The notes below the pieces were generated by a model. That model was not told the DNA's origin and searched no databases. It was given only the letters and a program-made list of their open reading frames with translations. This document shows positions 21,614-33,567 of a stretch of 64,000 nucleotides of DNA, piece by piece. Source of the stretch: Syncephalastrum monosporum B8922. Lineage: Eukaryota > Mucoromycota > Mucoromycetes > Mucorales > Syncephalastraceae. The position numbers were made by a program, and so were the translations under genes. Position 1 is the first letter of the stretch; every line of letters starts with the position of its first letter. The stretch is from the NCBI GenBank assembly GCA_000697355.1, contig JNEN01001269.1:1-64000 (forward strand), in the 5' to 3' direction.

Positions 21614-22303
21614 ATGCTCAACCGACTACCTTACGAAATACTGTGGCACATTCTTACCCTGGTCACACCGACCGATCTGCACCAAGCCCGCCACACCTCC
21701 CGCGTCTTGCGCGACCTAGCCAGTCACCCTACTTTTTGGCGGAACTTGAAGCTTCCATCCGAACGTCTTTGGCGAGTATGTGATCTCAAGCCGGTTCTAG
21801 TCAGCCATGTTGAGCATATCCGGTCAATCAAAATTGAGGGCGTTCGTGATGACGTGGTGCGATTCTTGCTGAGTGCTTGTCCTAATCTGGAACACCTCGA
21901 ACTGAGCGGGTGGACCACGCTGTCTGACCATGCCCTCAAGTATTGCTCACCCCGCAAGCTTAAAAGCCTCCAGCTCTTGGGTCCTTACACAGCCATCGAT
22001 GCAGGCGCGCTCGGCCGTTTCGTTGCCCAATGCCCAGAATTGTCAGAACTGACGCTGTCCTGTCTCGCACATATTCATGCACCTACGCTTGCACGCACGA
22101 TCAGCATCTCTTCCCAAAAGCAAGCCAGCTCCCTCCGCCAATTGACGCTGCCGACCTTTTTCAGAGCAGATACGCCCTGGCAGATTGATGAGCTCTGGGA
22201 TGTATGTCCCCGCCTAGAACGTCTCTGCTTACTTTCTGATTCAAATGTGCTTCTGGCTCACCGCGAACAGCCATCGCCCACAGCTGCACGTCCCTCTTCT
22301 TAG
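21614..22303 (+). CDS. F-box protein with leucine-rich repeats
   Basis: A single exon of 229 residues. Residues about 2-45 form an F-box: LNRLPYEILWHILTLV, then DLHQARHTSRVLRDLA and FWRNLKLP. The following part has LRR-like units (CPNLEHLELSGWTTLSD, PRKLKSLQLLG, CPELSELTLSCLAH, LRQLTLPT, CPRLERLCLLSD). This layout is typical of substrate receptors of SCF ubiquitin ligases, the F-box contacting Skp1 and the LRRs the substrate. The array is short and ends in a Pro/Ala/Ser tail. No particular orthologue is recognised. Confidence 0.85.
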   Translation: MLNRLPYEILWHILTLVTPTDLHQARHTSRVLRDLASHPTFWRNLKLPSERLWRVCDLKPVLVSHVEHIRSIKIEGVRDDVVRFLLSACPNLEHLELSGWTTLSDHALKYCSPRKLKSLQLLGPYTAIDAGALGRFVAQCPELSELTLSCLAHIHAPTLARTISISSQKQASSLRQLTLPTFFRADTPWQIDELWDVCPRLERLCLLSDSNVLLAHREQPSPTAARPSS

Positions 22304-22678
22304 CTTCGTCATCCCTGATAGATAGATGTGATTATGATACGTTGACTCTTAGTTTTTTTAATCTCTCTTGTAATGCTGCTATTCAAAGTTTATTTTATTC
22401 TATTTTGTCTCTGAACTCTATTTGGGTACAGATGGAAAGAGAATGCGCTTTTTTTTTCTTGAGGCTCAGCTTTCTTTTTCTGCTGGCTTTGGTGACACGA
22501 AGCTACACGAAGCCTTTTTTTCCCTGGCATTGAATGAAACGTCCAAGCCCTGCTGCATCACTTCTCGCAAGCACACTTTTTTCTCGTGAGTGGCTGACCA
22601 GGTTTCTCTTTCCTTTTTACTCATCTTTTTTTGTTTACCCCACCAACTTTTCCTTTCGCTGTTGCCATCTTCATTATC
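22304..22678. other. Intergenic; possible signal-peptide exon
   Basis: A minus-free, T-rich plus-strand stretch. An ATG at 22431 opens a strongly hydrophobic frame (RLSFLFLLALV) that would suit a signal peptide for the next gene. No splice combination I tried joins it in frame, so it is not annotated as coding. Confidence 0.3.
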
Positions 22679-25151
22679 ATGTCTCCACCACCCTGTATTG
22701 CATACAGCGATACGGATTTGTTCAGGATCTATTCAAACTCTACTGGGCATATACAAGTCCAAGACTTTCCCTTGAGTGACACTGCAGGATCTTATAACAC
22801 GACCTCTTTCGATGGATTCACGCTTGGACCTGCCTGCGCGTTTAATTATCCCACCCTGTACATGCTCGGGGCCAATGACCAGAGTACGTCTAACATCAAT
22901 GATACCGCCTTATCATCTCACACCACTCTTTCTCAGATGGACCTATTGTACGACAGTGGGATGTACGCACCGGATTAAACGGCATCGTTTCTTCCAGTAA
23001 AGACGTATCGATTTCGAACGGACTCAGTTATAATAACTTTTCGAGCGTGGCGCCCATCTACTCAAAAGAAGGCGCGTGCGTTGCGCTTCTTACGAGTGGA
23101 GGTATACCCGCACCCGGTGCCGAGGGATCCGGAAGCAGCACGGTTACTGTCTTCTGCCAGAACATGGATCAGCCGATATCGCTCACGATTGCTGCCACCG
23201 CCATAGGCATGACAAGCTACAATAATGCCTCAATGCTCGCCGTCGCCAGCGCTACCGATATATACGGGTATGCGTTTGGTTCGTCTGTCTCTGTTTCGAG
23301 TACTTCTTCTCCAAAGATCATGAGCCTACATTCTTCCATCGAGACCAATGGAAATGCTTCCCTCGTGTCTATGTCTTCCTCCACCACCGACATGCAGATA
23401 CTCATCATACCAGAAGATGTGCGTGATACGCTTTACTATGTCAAGGTACTGTCTGATTTTAGAACGATTCGTTTCATACTTACCGAAAACACCAGGGCAG
23501 CATTCCCACAGAGGCTTTCACAGGCTCGGGAGTGATGGCTAGCCAGAGTTTGAGCACACCCGAGATCGCTTCATCGACATCTTCTGGTTCAACCTCCACC
23601 TCCACGGCTGGTGCAGGAGCAAATCTCACCAAAAAGGCAAAAAGGCAAGATGATATCTCGCCCAGCAGCAGTAGCGGTGGAAGTATCGACCTCGAAAAGC
23701 TGCCGATGCCGGGTACGATCTCAGCTTCGAATGGTCTTTCCGTCGTCGCTGGACAGAAAGACAATGTTTATTTTGTCAACGGCAACGCACAGTATGTGAC
23801 AGTACCGCTGAACGATCTTTTGGCGTCTGCTTCGAGCGGAGAATCACACGGCAGTAGCAGCAATTCTAGCGAGAGTAATGATGCAAATGCAGCAAGCAGC
23901 ACTCTCAGCGGTGGTGCCATTGCTGGCATTGTCGTGGGCTGTGTCGTGGGCGTCGCACTAGCTGCCGGTCTGCTCTGGTTTTTCTTGCGTCGAGGACGTT
24001 CCCGGAGGGACGGCAACCGTCATTTGCCCGCCTTTGAAACGTTGCCGTCCGACAAAGAGGTGCCCTACACCTTTAGATCTGCGCCAAACTCGCCGCCTCT
24101 TCCTACTGAAGCGGGTAACGATGATGCTGTGCGTGATCTGCGAGCGGTTACGAGTGGCGTTGTGCGCCAACTCCCATCTGAAGACAGTGGCGAGCGTCTC
24201 TTGGACCCCCATGCGATCCTGGCCGCTGGAACGCCCATTTTGGCAGGCGTATATCTGACTACACGCGATCCGGCCATGGTTCTGAGTCGGGACGACGTGG
24301 AGCATCAACCGTATGCGTCACGCACTATCCAGGGTCGCAACGACCACGAGACGTACACGATGCATTACTTCTCTAATCAGGAGATCTTTCTACGAGCCAT
24401 CAACGTCGCGTCTGCCTTGGGTGGCACACGTGGTCTTGCTCACCATCACGATGCCGTCGAGCTCACAGGACGGCGCCAGCAGCAGCGATTTCGCTACCTT
24501 TGGATTTCGACGCCCTGCATAGCTAACCAGTCACTGGAAAATGTGCTCTACCACGAAGAGTCGCAGCCACGTCTCGTAAATGTTAATGACTATGCCTACA
24601 AGGCATGGTCGACTTACTCGCTCTTGGAGTCCGTGGCAAACATGCACGCCAATGGCTATGTACATTTACAGCTTACACCTTCGGCATTCTACTATCGCGA
24701 TATTGAAAACGTTTCAGACTGGATTTTGGCGGACCTGGGCTATGCTCGACGTGATAACGCGCGTGTGACCGATTTGCGTCTCAATCAATACAGTGCCCCC
24801 GAGCTATTTGCAACGGCGACAAGCGACAACAAGCGTTGTTTCCGCCAAACAGCCACGCAAGCCCTCGATATATGGTCGCTTGGTGTCCTCATATACCAAC
24901 TCGCAACAGGTCACCAGTTTACGCAAGACTTGGCGCACATGGCACAGCTGTCGCGACGTGATCGCGATCAGCTCTTTATACGCGTAACGAGTGCCTGCAA
25001 TGATGCTGGTACTGTAAATGCCACGTATCGGACGCTCCTCGAGGGAATGCTTCAGCCTGATCCGGAGCGTCGTTTGACGGCCATGAGTCTCTTGGACTAC
25101 TGGCGAGAAGCCAATGGTCTCTTTGACGACGAGCGTGCGACTGAGGCCTGA
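22679..25151 (+). CDS. Single-pass membrane protein with a pseudokinase domain
   Basis: Three exons (22679-22883, 22937-23445, 23496-25151) give 789 residues. Residues 1 to about 375 are Ser/Thr/Asn-rich with many N-x-S/T sites and look extracellular. GAIAGIVVGCVVGVALAAGL at about 377-396 is a membrane helix, followed by RRGRSRR. The cytosolic part resembles a protein kinase: a YVHLQLTPSAFY segment (about residue 627) stands where HRDLKPxN is expected, LADLGYAR where DFG is, then APELF, DIWSLGVLIYQLATG and a C-terminal PDPERRLTA block. The catalytic Asp of HRD is replaced, DFG is DLG, and no clear VAIK lysine or Gly loop is seen, so I infer a pseudokinase. The true start is uncertain: no signal peptide follows this ATG, although hydrophobic residues lie just upstream in frame. 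Confidence 0.75.
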
Positions 25152-25323
25152 TTCTGACATACCCACCCTCATGTGTAATCTATATACATGTCAAATAGAA
25201 AATACGGTATAATAATAATGTTTATAAACATGATCTTATTTTAGCATTTTGTAGTAGAAAAAGAAGAGGTCGTGTGAGAAGTAGATGACGGACGCCTTCT
25301 TCTAGCATGTGTATGCATGTGTA

Positions 25324-27261
25324 CTAACTACGCTGTCCGCCATTACACAAGCTATTCATTAGAACTTGGTTTTCAATCTCGACGAGGTCGGCCGAGACAT
25401 GGTTGGAGGGGCATTTTACACTAGCCTGTTTCTCTTCCCATGTCCGTGAGTCCCCCATTATTTTCGTATCCCACACCGACAGACGACCCAGCTGTGCCAG
25501 CTTTTGGCGCGCCAATGCATCAAACGCCTCGAGACGGGTCCGACTCGTCCTTCTTTTGCGTGGACTTGTGTCGACGCGGCAGCAGTAGTATTGTGGCGTC
25601 CGATATAAGAAGCGCACCCCATTTTTAGTATAGCGCTCTGAGAGATAGCGCCCCAGCCGATCGATTTGTTCCCCAAACTCGGCCAGCGTCATAAATGCAG
25701 TGTCCCAGTTTCCAAGCGAGACAATGACCACACGCCTAGCTGCATTGTTTTCCTCCACGTTCCAGTCGATGGATGTGTTTGTGAACGCGCTTGACCAGTC
25801 AGGGTCGTTAAGGTAGGTCAACCCATCCCACTTGTAGTTTTGGATGCGCACGTCTTGGCCGAGGTGGATCGTCGTGAAGCGCGCATCAGGGTCAATCCAG
25901 GATGTATTCCACCCTGGCTCGCGATAGTCCTCACAATAGCATGCTCGCAGCTGGTTAGGGTGGTGGTCATAACGCCAGGCGAGCTTATCTTGTTGGATCG
26001 GAACTTGGGTCGTATTATCACCGTCAGTAGTGTACGTCTGCCAATTTTGGCACCAAGTGTCATGCGTCATGAGTTTTTTGAGTGCACGACGCATGTTGGA
26101 GTCACCATATACGTCGAGTGTAGTTGCGCCTTGTCTCCGGAGGCATTTAGTAAATTCAGTGTGTTCGATACGTCGATACCGACACGTATAAGGCGCCCAG
26201 AATTTGCCGTTATTGTCAACAGTTATCGATACGTTGTCTGCCTGGTCTTGCTCTCGGAAGGCCGGTGCTGGAAGCCATCGTCCAGGGTGATCGGCTCCTG
26301 TGCATAACGGCAGCGAGAGATGTTCTTTTATAATCGCTTCGTTCTGGACATCCTTTGAATCTCTCACTTGGACCTTTTGAGCAGGCAACTCTTGGGGCTT
26401 GTAGGGGACGACAGGTCCTTTCTCAAAATTCCACTCGGCATCATGATACTCCCATAGAGCCTTAATGTAGTAGGTGCCGGGATCAGGCAAGGTCAGGGTC
26501 GCTTCATAGACGTGAACCGTCTCACGCTCGTGAAGCTTATAGTCGATCATTTGCGCGAACTGAGGCTGATTGGCGTCGCCGGTCTTGCTGAACCATGCGT
26601 CGCGTAGGGCTTGGTGACCCGACCAAGGTTCCATCTTAATCGGAACAGCAGTCTGGATATGTGCGTCGACATGGGCCGCCCAGACCATGACCGCATCCCA
26701 CCAGGTTCCGTTCAAGGGTTCATACAGGAGACGGTAAGGGTTGATCGAGGGTAGTCGGGGGTATAAAATGGCACGTACACAGAATTGGCTGTGTCCACGC
26801 TCCTCGACCTGCAACAATGATTTCTCACTCGGCAATACTCGCTCACCGAGCAGGGCACTAGCCACGACGTTCCGAAGATGCGAAATGGGCAAGGCGACAC
26901 CTTCGCACGCATTGTCTGCGGTGGGTTCCCCCGTTATAACGGCTTTGTCTGCTTGCTTTCGTTGGAAAGGGAGTTTTCGCATGTGCTGCTCTTTATGCCA
27001 TTCTTTGATGGCGTCTGCGAGCGAAGGAAATACGTTAGCTGTTTCTTGCAACGCAAGATCAGTTATCTCTGACGGCTCGTGCGTCGATGTGTATTGTTGC
27101 AGTCGCTGCTGATAGAACGGCGGCTCCTCAGCATCGGTTGCCTTCTGGCGTGTTGGATCGTGGGCACTGTATAGGACAAGCAGGAAGAGTAACAGGCCTG
27201 CCGAGAATAATAAAAAGTGCCAGTGTCGTAAAAGCGCCGCATCCAGACGCACAACCACCAT
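25324..27261 (-). CDS. Type II membrane PC-esterase/NXPE-like protein
   Basis: A single exon of 645 residues. A membrane anchor (HWHFLLFSAGLLLFLLVLYS) at about residues 13-32 implies a Golgi/ER type II protein. A middle region (about 170-300) with LPDPGTYYIKALWEY looks like an Ig/filamin-type beta domain as in NXPE proteins. The C-terminal half holds TTLDVYGDSNMRR (GDS block), VVIVSLGNWDTAF, and near the end CPSNHVSADLVEIENQVLM, matching the GDS and distal Asp/His regions of PC-esterase (TBL/NXPE/Cas1p-type) acyl-esterases or acetyltransferases. I infer modification of a glycan or glycoprotein in the secretory path. Active-site assignment and substrate are not certain. Confidence 0.75.
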   Translation of the reverse strand: MVVVRLDAALLRHWHFLLFSAGLLLFLLVLYSAHDPTRQKATDAEEPPFYQQRLQQYTSTHEPSEITDLALQETANVFPSLADAIKEWHKEQHMRKLPFQRKQADKAVITGEPTADNACEGVALPISHLRNVVASALLGERVLPSEKSLLQVEERGHSQFCVRAILYPRLPSINPYRLLYEPLNGTWWDAVMVWAAHVDAHIQTAVPIKMEPWSGHQALRDAWFSKTGDANQPQFAQMIDYKLHERETVHVYEATLTLPDPGTYYIKALWEYHDAEWNFEKGPVVPYKPQELPAQKVQVRDSKDVQNEAIIKEHLSLPLCTGADHPGRWLPAPAFREQDQADNVSITVDNNGKFWAPYTCRYRRIEHTEFTKCLRRQGATTLDVYGDSNMRRALKKLMTHDTWCQNWQTYTTDGDNTTQVPIQQDKLAWRYDHHPNQLRACYCEDYREPGWNTSWIDPDARFTTIHLGQDVRIQNYKWDGLTYLNDPDWSSAFTNTSIDWNVEENNAARRVVIVSLGNWDTAFMTLAEFGEQIDRLGRYLSERYTKNGVRFLYRTPQYYCCRVDTSPRKRRTSRTRLEAFDALARQKLAQLGRLSVWDTKIMGDSRTWEEKQASVKCPSNHVSADLVEIENQVLMNSLCNGGQRS

Positions 27262-27639
27262 CTTGTACTTAAAAGGGGTAAAACGAAAACGACAGTGAGA
27301 AGAAAAAGGAGCAAAAGTGACTTTTACGTGTCTGTGTATATGATGCGTTTTTCTATTACTTTTCTATTTGTAAACCGAAGATGCTTTGCTTGTGGTATGT
27401 TCACGAGAGGGACTTCCCTTGATTTCATGCATTGAGTTGGGTGCTGTACTCCGCTTATTTGTCCATATAAGGTCAATCCACGCATAGCAACGAACCATAA
27501 AGTTTGCAGCGGATTGTATGCTCTCAGCGCTGATCGACGTGACATCAACGTCTATTATATCCCCTTGTTTCTATGATCTTCATCACAAATATGCTTTGAG
27601 AATATTCTTGCTCTACGATACTTCGTATTTAACAGAAAT
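27262..27639. other. Intergenic, no gene
   Basis: A promoter-side spacer of the PC-esterase-like gene and 3' flank of FAM72. Only a short minus frame without family resemblance is present. Confidence 0.5.
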
Positions 27640-28549
<910 letters not shown>

Positions 28550-28727
28550 ATATGAAGTTGCAGATGAGGAGTATCTACGTAAAAATAGAAGGAAACAAGG
28601 AAGTAACGCGATCCGCACCCATCGTACAGGTATCTGCCTTTCTTTCTGTTTGGTTTCGTAAGATACATGGCGGTGTGATGCGTATGTAATTCGCCGCGGA
28701 CAATTTATTGAAATAGACAATGTTTGC

Positions 28728-29303
28728 TTATGATTTTGTTGTCCAGGGCGGCGTAGGTCCCCGCCAGTCGGAATGCACCATCGGGGACATGACACGGGTG
28801 GAGGATAGGGTAGAAATGCTGCCTGAATGGCTGTTGGCAGGTATTTGTGAAGCGGGTGTGGGTGTCCGCGCCTCGGTATGCAAGAATGGCGACACTGATA
28901 CTTGTCGACGGTCGTCAATCGCAACAGCATACTGACTGGGCTGCTCTGCACCCATATCAACTACTGTTTGGGTCTGACTGGAGGAGAGCGCTTTGCCGTT
29001 TGTCATCGTTTTTCGAGGCGGAGCAGGCAGTGATACCATGTCTTGCACGACATCTTCTGCTTCCTGAGTAAGGTCGCTTGCAGTAGCTGTTCTGTATAGT
29101 GAAGGGGATCGCTTTGTCGGCAAACTACTTTGACTGGTATTCTCTGTGGACCAGGTCTTCTCATCGATCATGGCTGGTTGCTCTTCTTTTTGTTGTCGGT
29201 CACGGCGATACCTCGCATGGGTATACCAGACACACCAACAGAGGACTGTCAGGGCACAGAAGATCGCTATCCCTATGAGCGCCCATTGCCATGCCAGTAG
29301 CAT
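28728..29303 (-). CDS. Single-pass membrane protein with disordered tail; 5' end unresolved
   Basis: From the ATG at 29303 the frame encodes 191 residues. A strong membrane segment (WALIGIAIFCALTVLCWCVW) is followed by HARYRRDRQQ, then a Ser/Thr/Pro-rich tail with several SP/TP sites ending RGPTPPWTTKS. A good acceptor (CTTTCTTCCGTTTCAG) lies just upstream at 29325 and is in frame with the ATG. Further exons coding an ectodomain probably exist upstream. One candidate is the frame around 29420-29570, with Thr-rich sequence and an N-N-T site. No family recognised. The layout (ectodomain, helix, disordered tail) resembles fungal cell-surface sensors. Confidence 0.5.
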   Translation of the reverse strand: MLLAWQWALIGIAIFCALTVLCWCVWYTHARYRRDRQQKEEQPAMIDEKTWSTENTSQSSLPTKRSPSLYRTATASDLTQEAEDVVQDMVSLPAPPRKTMTNGKALSSSQTQTVVDMGAEQPSQYAVAIDDRRQVSVSPFLHTEARTPTPASQIPANSHSGSISTLSSTRVMSPMVHSDWRGPTPPWTTKS

Positions 29304-29926
29304 CTGTATTCGCCAGAAAGTAAGCTGAAACGGAAGAAAGAACAAGGAAAATTGACATCGACTGAAACTATATATACATCATTTTAATGGCGAGCGGGCG
29401 CGGTTATGTAGGTGGTACACGCTAGACGATATGATGCAGCACATGACTAATTCTGCCCTGGCCTGTGTCGTCAAGTCAGGGACCCGCTGTATTACTGTGT
29501 TGTTTAAAGTAGTTGATGTTGTGTACCAGTACCATACATCATATTTCGTCGTTGTAGCAGTGCTATAGAACCTTTGCCTTTTCCGGAACCCGCTCTTTCT
29601 TTTGCCACATGAACCAGTAGCATGTACGTTAATCAAACATGCAAGTACAAAGAAACTAATATTTCATGGTCTCGCTTACTCCTTGTTGGCTTTGCATTGT
29701 GACGAATAGCAGCGTTGACTGATCAATTAATACTGCGTAAGTTGTATTTAAATCGTATTGGCAGTTCTGTCTTACGCGGCTACATACACTTGAACAGAAC
29801 AGAAGGTAAAATACCGATGACGACAGCAGTACTGTACGGACAGCAGGAGATCCGCACCAATCTCCGTATACAAATCTTTAATTTCTTTGTTTTGCGCATT
29901 CTTTGTTTATTACGGTGCGGGTGTTA
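29304..29926. other. Spacer that may contain upstream exons
   Basis: Between the membrane-protein frame and the end of the oxidase gene. On the minus strand, the stretch about 29570-29421 is open, Thr-rich and ends at a possible GTGTAC donor whose phase fits the acceptor at 29325. A start exon could not be fixed. Confidence 0.3.
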
Positions 29927-31348
29927 TTACAGCTTAGCTTTCGAAGCCTGGGGTCCACCCAGTAGTTCCAATACCTTGGCGGCTGAACCCCAGCAAGATT
30001 GGTAACCTAAAAAGACGTTACCATCTATGTCTGATATATCCGTTATGATAAGTTACCATGCGCACCATGACCATAATTATGCACTATGGTATAACTACCA
30101 CCCTTCGACAAGACTAAAAAAAGACAAAACGTAAACAAGTGACAAAAAAAAATCCCGTCATCCCGAGTCAACACGTACCATGTTTTTGTGGATCTTTCTC
30201 CAAGCGCACGCTCCCTTGACGCACAGGCCGGAAACCGACGTTTTCTGCCAGTACGTCGAATGCTGCCGGACCTCGGCTATGCGTCAGCTCCGGATTGAGT
30301 GCATAGACGCGTGATAAGATCGACTGAGTCACTTCGGGATCAGGCTCCGTTTTTCTGGTGACATGATCAAGGGTGCCACCGACGATGGCTGTGCCATCCG
30401 GGCGAGGAATAATATAGGTATACGTATCCGGGCCTTCACGATACATCTGAGTTTTGATGTGGGGTGCACGGATCAGCACAGTCTGGCCACGCACCGGGTG
30501 CAAGGTCTCATCGCGCACATCCGCAAGCGCGCGCGATCCGAGACCTGTACAGTTCACCACTGCGTCGGCGTGATATTTTTCTGCGACAGCCTGGACGCTC
30601 TCGAACGTGCCACGTTCCAGACGACCGCCCAGTAGCTTCACTTGACCCACCAGCCAGTCAAGGTACTTGGGCGCTGTCATGGTAACTACCAAAAGAGATT
30701 TTTATATTCATGAGCATTTCCGAAACGTCCCGAAAACATCAAATGCCGTACATGACAGGAACCGATATCCAAAACTGATACCTTCAGGAAGCTGCTCCTT
30801 CGCCACGTTTTCGGTCTACAAGATTAAAAAGGGTTGCGTTAAACTCTGGTCCTGTTTGTATTCGTGAGATGTCACAGACATTAAGATAGAGCTTCTTCGC
30901 CCAGGCTTCATGAGCAGGATCGTCGATCTCACTAAGGTGGAGCCCAGGGCAGTACATGACACCCGTTTCGGGGACTTGGTTCGCTTGTCGTGTGAATTCC
31001 TTGAAAGAGATTTGATCAATCTCTACAAAAGCATACAACCAGCCTTAAATACACAGCTGCATACATGGTATTAAATTTTTACCTTGCAGCAAAGTGTTTC
31101 CAGCCGCAAAGCTGACAATTGATGCACCTGCCCAGGGTGAGGTAAACTCGTGCGTCAACTTATCACCGGGGTGGTACTTGCCAACCACTGTCACATCCTT
31201 GTAACCGTTCTTAAGCAATACCAGCGCAGTGGTCAAACCAATCACGCCCGCGCCTAAAAGGAGTTTATTGGTATGTTTCAAAAAATCAAACAGGAAAGAT
31301 ATTCTGCCCTGTCAATATCTGCATACCAAAGACAACGATTTTGGGCAT
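29927..31348 (-). CDS. D-amino-acid oxidase, peroxisomal
   Basis: Seven exons (31348-31327, 31253-31083, 31043-30880, 30815-30752, 30685-30179, 30083-30057, 30006-29927) give 344 residues, as expected for DAO. The N-terminus MPKIVVFGAGVIGLTTALVL is the FAD-binding Rossmann motif. Also present are FTSPWAGASIVSF, the conserved VVNCTGLGSRAL, RGQTVLIRAP and TYIIPRPDGTAIVGGT (active-site Tyr/Arg region), and FRPVRQGSVRLE. The C-terminal signature is VHNYGHGAHGYQSCWGSA. The last three residues AKL are a PTS1 peroxisomal signal. The enzyme oxidises D-amino acids to imino acids, making H2O2. The donor after exon 3 (AAT|GTCTGT) is weak, so that junction is the least certain. It is divergent from the Medusa-like gene. 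Confidence 0.92.
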
Positions 31349-31774
31349 TATTTATGAAGCGAGAGAAAGAACAACGATGGCAAAGGGACACGGAAACTTA
31401 ATCTCTTCGATCGGCGTACAGAGGAGTGGTTTCGTAGCCCGCTCGGATAAAAGTTCGAAAAGCTAATGTGCTGTCCGCGGACTATCTTATGGAATGGCCA
31501 GAAAAATAAGACAGATTTCAAGTAAAGTACCCACGTTGCACAAAGAATAGCAGACAACATCTATTGCACGTCGAATGTGGGGTAGGTATACATCTACTCA
31601 CATAGGCCGAGTAGTGGACGTCAACCATCGTGATTTTCGCCAGAAGCCGGGGTGACAAATGAAACCTTAGCAATCAGCGCATTTTATATCGAATGGGTAC
31701 CCTTGCGTAAAAGCATTGAAGAGACAAGATTTATTCGATTCATTCTGACACACTCTTGTTTCTCCTCGTACTAC
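31349..31774. promoter_or_regulatory. Divergent promoter region DAO/Medusa-like gene
   Basis: A 426-base spacer between two divergent starts. The frame upstream of 31775 is open for about 40 codons but is most likely leader, because it is poor in the Gln/Pro composition of the protein. Confidence 0.4.
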
Positions 31775-32282
31775 ATGAGTAACCACTTTGTGCCCTACCA
31801 GCAGCCCTCGTCCTGGCCCCTCACTCCACCTGGGAGCAAAGACGGTCAAATCGACGAAAATGACATGCCTCGCTCGGTGCCTCGACCTGATTTGCAACCA
31901 AGGCCTGATTTTGGCCCGCAAGAGGATTATCAGCACACACTTCTGCCGTTGCCAAACATGACACCACGTTTATCATCCTCTGCACCGTCGGGCGATCCGA
32001 CGACAGGTCAGCAGCAGCCACAGCAGACATCGTTTCTTCCCGAAATACCACATCTTGCCTATGATGATCCTTTCTTGCACGAACTCGAGCAGCAACATCC
32101 ACATTCAGAGCAGCTGTCTTATTCGTCTGCCCATCCTCACAATCATCATGTCCACCAGCAGCAGGAGCAGCAGCAGCAACCGCAGCGTCTGGAAGCAAAC
32201 TCAAGCATGAGGCCGGATTCAGCCTCGCCTTTTGCACCACAACAACATCCAATGCTTTTACAGACGTCACCACCTCATTATG

Positions 32283-32313
<31 letters not shown>

Positions 32314-33169
32314 TCCTGCTATGGCCTATATCCACTCGTCGCCTTCTCGCCACCACTTGATGCATCACCAGCAGCCAGCATCATCGTCCCAGTTCATATC
32401 AAGCTACCCAGGATTTAGTAATAGCACCAATATCTCACCACAAGCCCAGCAAACGCTTCAACCACAAGAAGTACCATCTCAATCGCAACGCCAGCCGGCA
32501 GGCATGTCCCAGCCACCGCCGCCCATTTTTTTGAAGCAGCCTCACAATACACAAAATCTATACTCGTCACCGACGTACGACTATCCCACACAATCCATAT
32601 CGCACATCCATCAGCAACAACAGCAGCCTCAGCTCATGACCACACCTCCGCCGTCCATGCACCCTTACAACCAGCGCACGTCCCTCAGATTTGTGGAGGA
32701 CCCCGCGCAATTCTTGGATATGTCGGCCTGGCCACCGCTCGCGCAGCAACAAAAGCGCCGCCTTGTCCGCTTCTGGCGAGAAAATCCGACGACGCTTCAC
32801 TGTGAAGCGATCGATCAAGAAGATTATCAGCCCTTCCGCAGCAACTCCATGTGCGTCGTCTCTTGTATCTACCTGGATTGTTTTCAGGGCTGCGCAATCA
32901 CGTCCGTGGATGTGTTAATTTTGCTTGAGATATTGCTGGAGCTCGACCTCTCGCGCAAGGAAGACAAGAATCGCCTTCGGCGCAATCTGGAGAAATACAA
33001 ACCAATCACAGTGTACAAGGCCGATCAGTCCATGAATCCGGCCTTCTACCAGATCATGTCTTACAAGAACCCAAAGCCCCGCAATATCGAGAAGGATATT
33101 AAGATTTTCCCGTGGTCTCTCGTACCTACCATGCTGATCAACATTTTCCAAAAGCCTAGAGGCGATTGA
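31775..33169 (+). CDS. Medusa-like transcriptional regulator (DUF7082)
   Basis: From the ATG at 31775 the frame gives 464 residues in one exon. The first about 300 residues are Gln/Pro/His/Ser-rich with several polyglutamine tracts. The C-terminal about 150 residues are well ordered: QQKRRLVRFWRENP, DCFQGCAITSVDVLILLE, KNRLRRNLEKYKPITVYK and NPKPRNIEKDIKIFPWSLV. This matches what I know of the DUF7082 domain of fungal developmental regulators such as Aspergillus MedA. I infer a nuclear regulator of morphogenesis or sporulation. An in-frame ATG at 31652 would add 41 residues but these look like leader sequence. Confidence 0.8.
32285..32311 (+). repeat. Pure (CAG)9 tract coding polyglutamine
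   Basis: Nine uninterrupted CAG codons inside the Gln-rich N-terminal part of the Medusa-like protein. Mixed CAG/CAA tracts elsewhere in the gene are interrupted. Confidence 0.95.
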
Positions 33170-33567
33170 TGTAAATACAGCTGCAAAAAACAATGTAGAT
33201 AAGAGTGTAGATTTTTTTTTCTGTTTTTATTTCACTCGTTTGATCTTTCTTTATTCATGCATAAAAATGCTCTTATGATCTCTGCATCTTGCCTTTGTCA
33301 CTTAAAAGTAAAACTAAGGTGTATGAGTACGTGGTAATAGTATCTGTGCTATATACTGTCATAACAACCGCCACATTAACTAAGTATCGTCATGGAGAAA
33401 ATATGCGCACGAATATATCATTCGGCAGTATATGCAAGCATCTCATATTACGTAGATTGCTTGCTGAAATACAGGGTGTATGGGCTCAAACAGAGATAAG
33501 TTTAACTCGAGATAATTTGTACCACTTAGCAGTTGATGAGGAAAACCATCTCTGTGTGAACGACGTA
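33170..33567. other. Intergenic, left flank of the transposon
   Basis: 3' flank of the Medusa-like gene with a T9 run, then AT-rich sequence without a supported gene up to the transposon terminus. Confidence 0.5.

Noticed and set aside
22534..22600. ATG at 22534 as a signal-peptide exon for the pseudokinase gene
   Set aside because: The GTGAGT donor after it and the CATACAG acceptor give the wrong phase, so the join would break the known frame.
30168..30178. Stop shortly after exon 5 as the end of DAO
   Set aside because: It lacks the conserved HNYGHG block, which is found downstream after two more short introns.
31652..31774. Upstream in-frame ATG for the Medusa-like protein
   Set aside because: The extra 41 residues lack the Pro/Gln composition and lie in the shared promoter with DAO; the later ATG is preferred.
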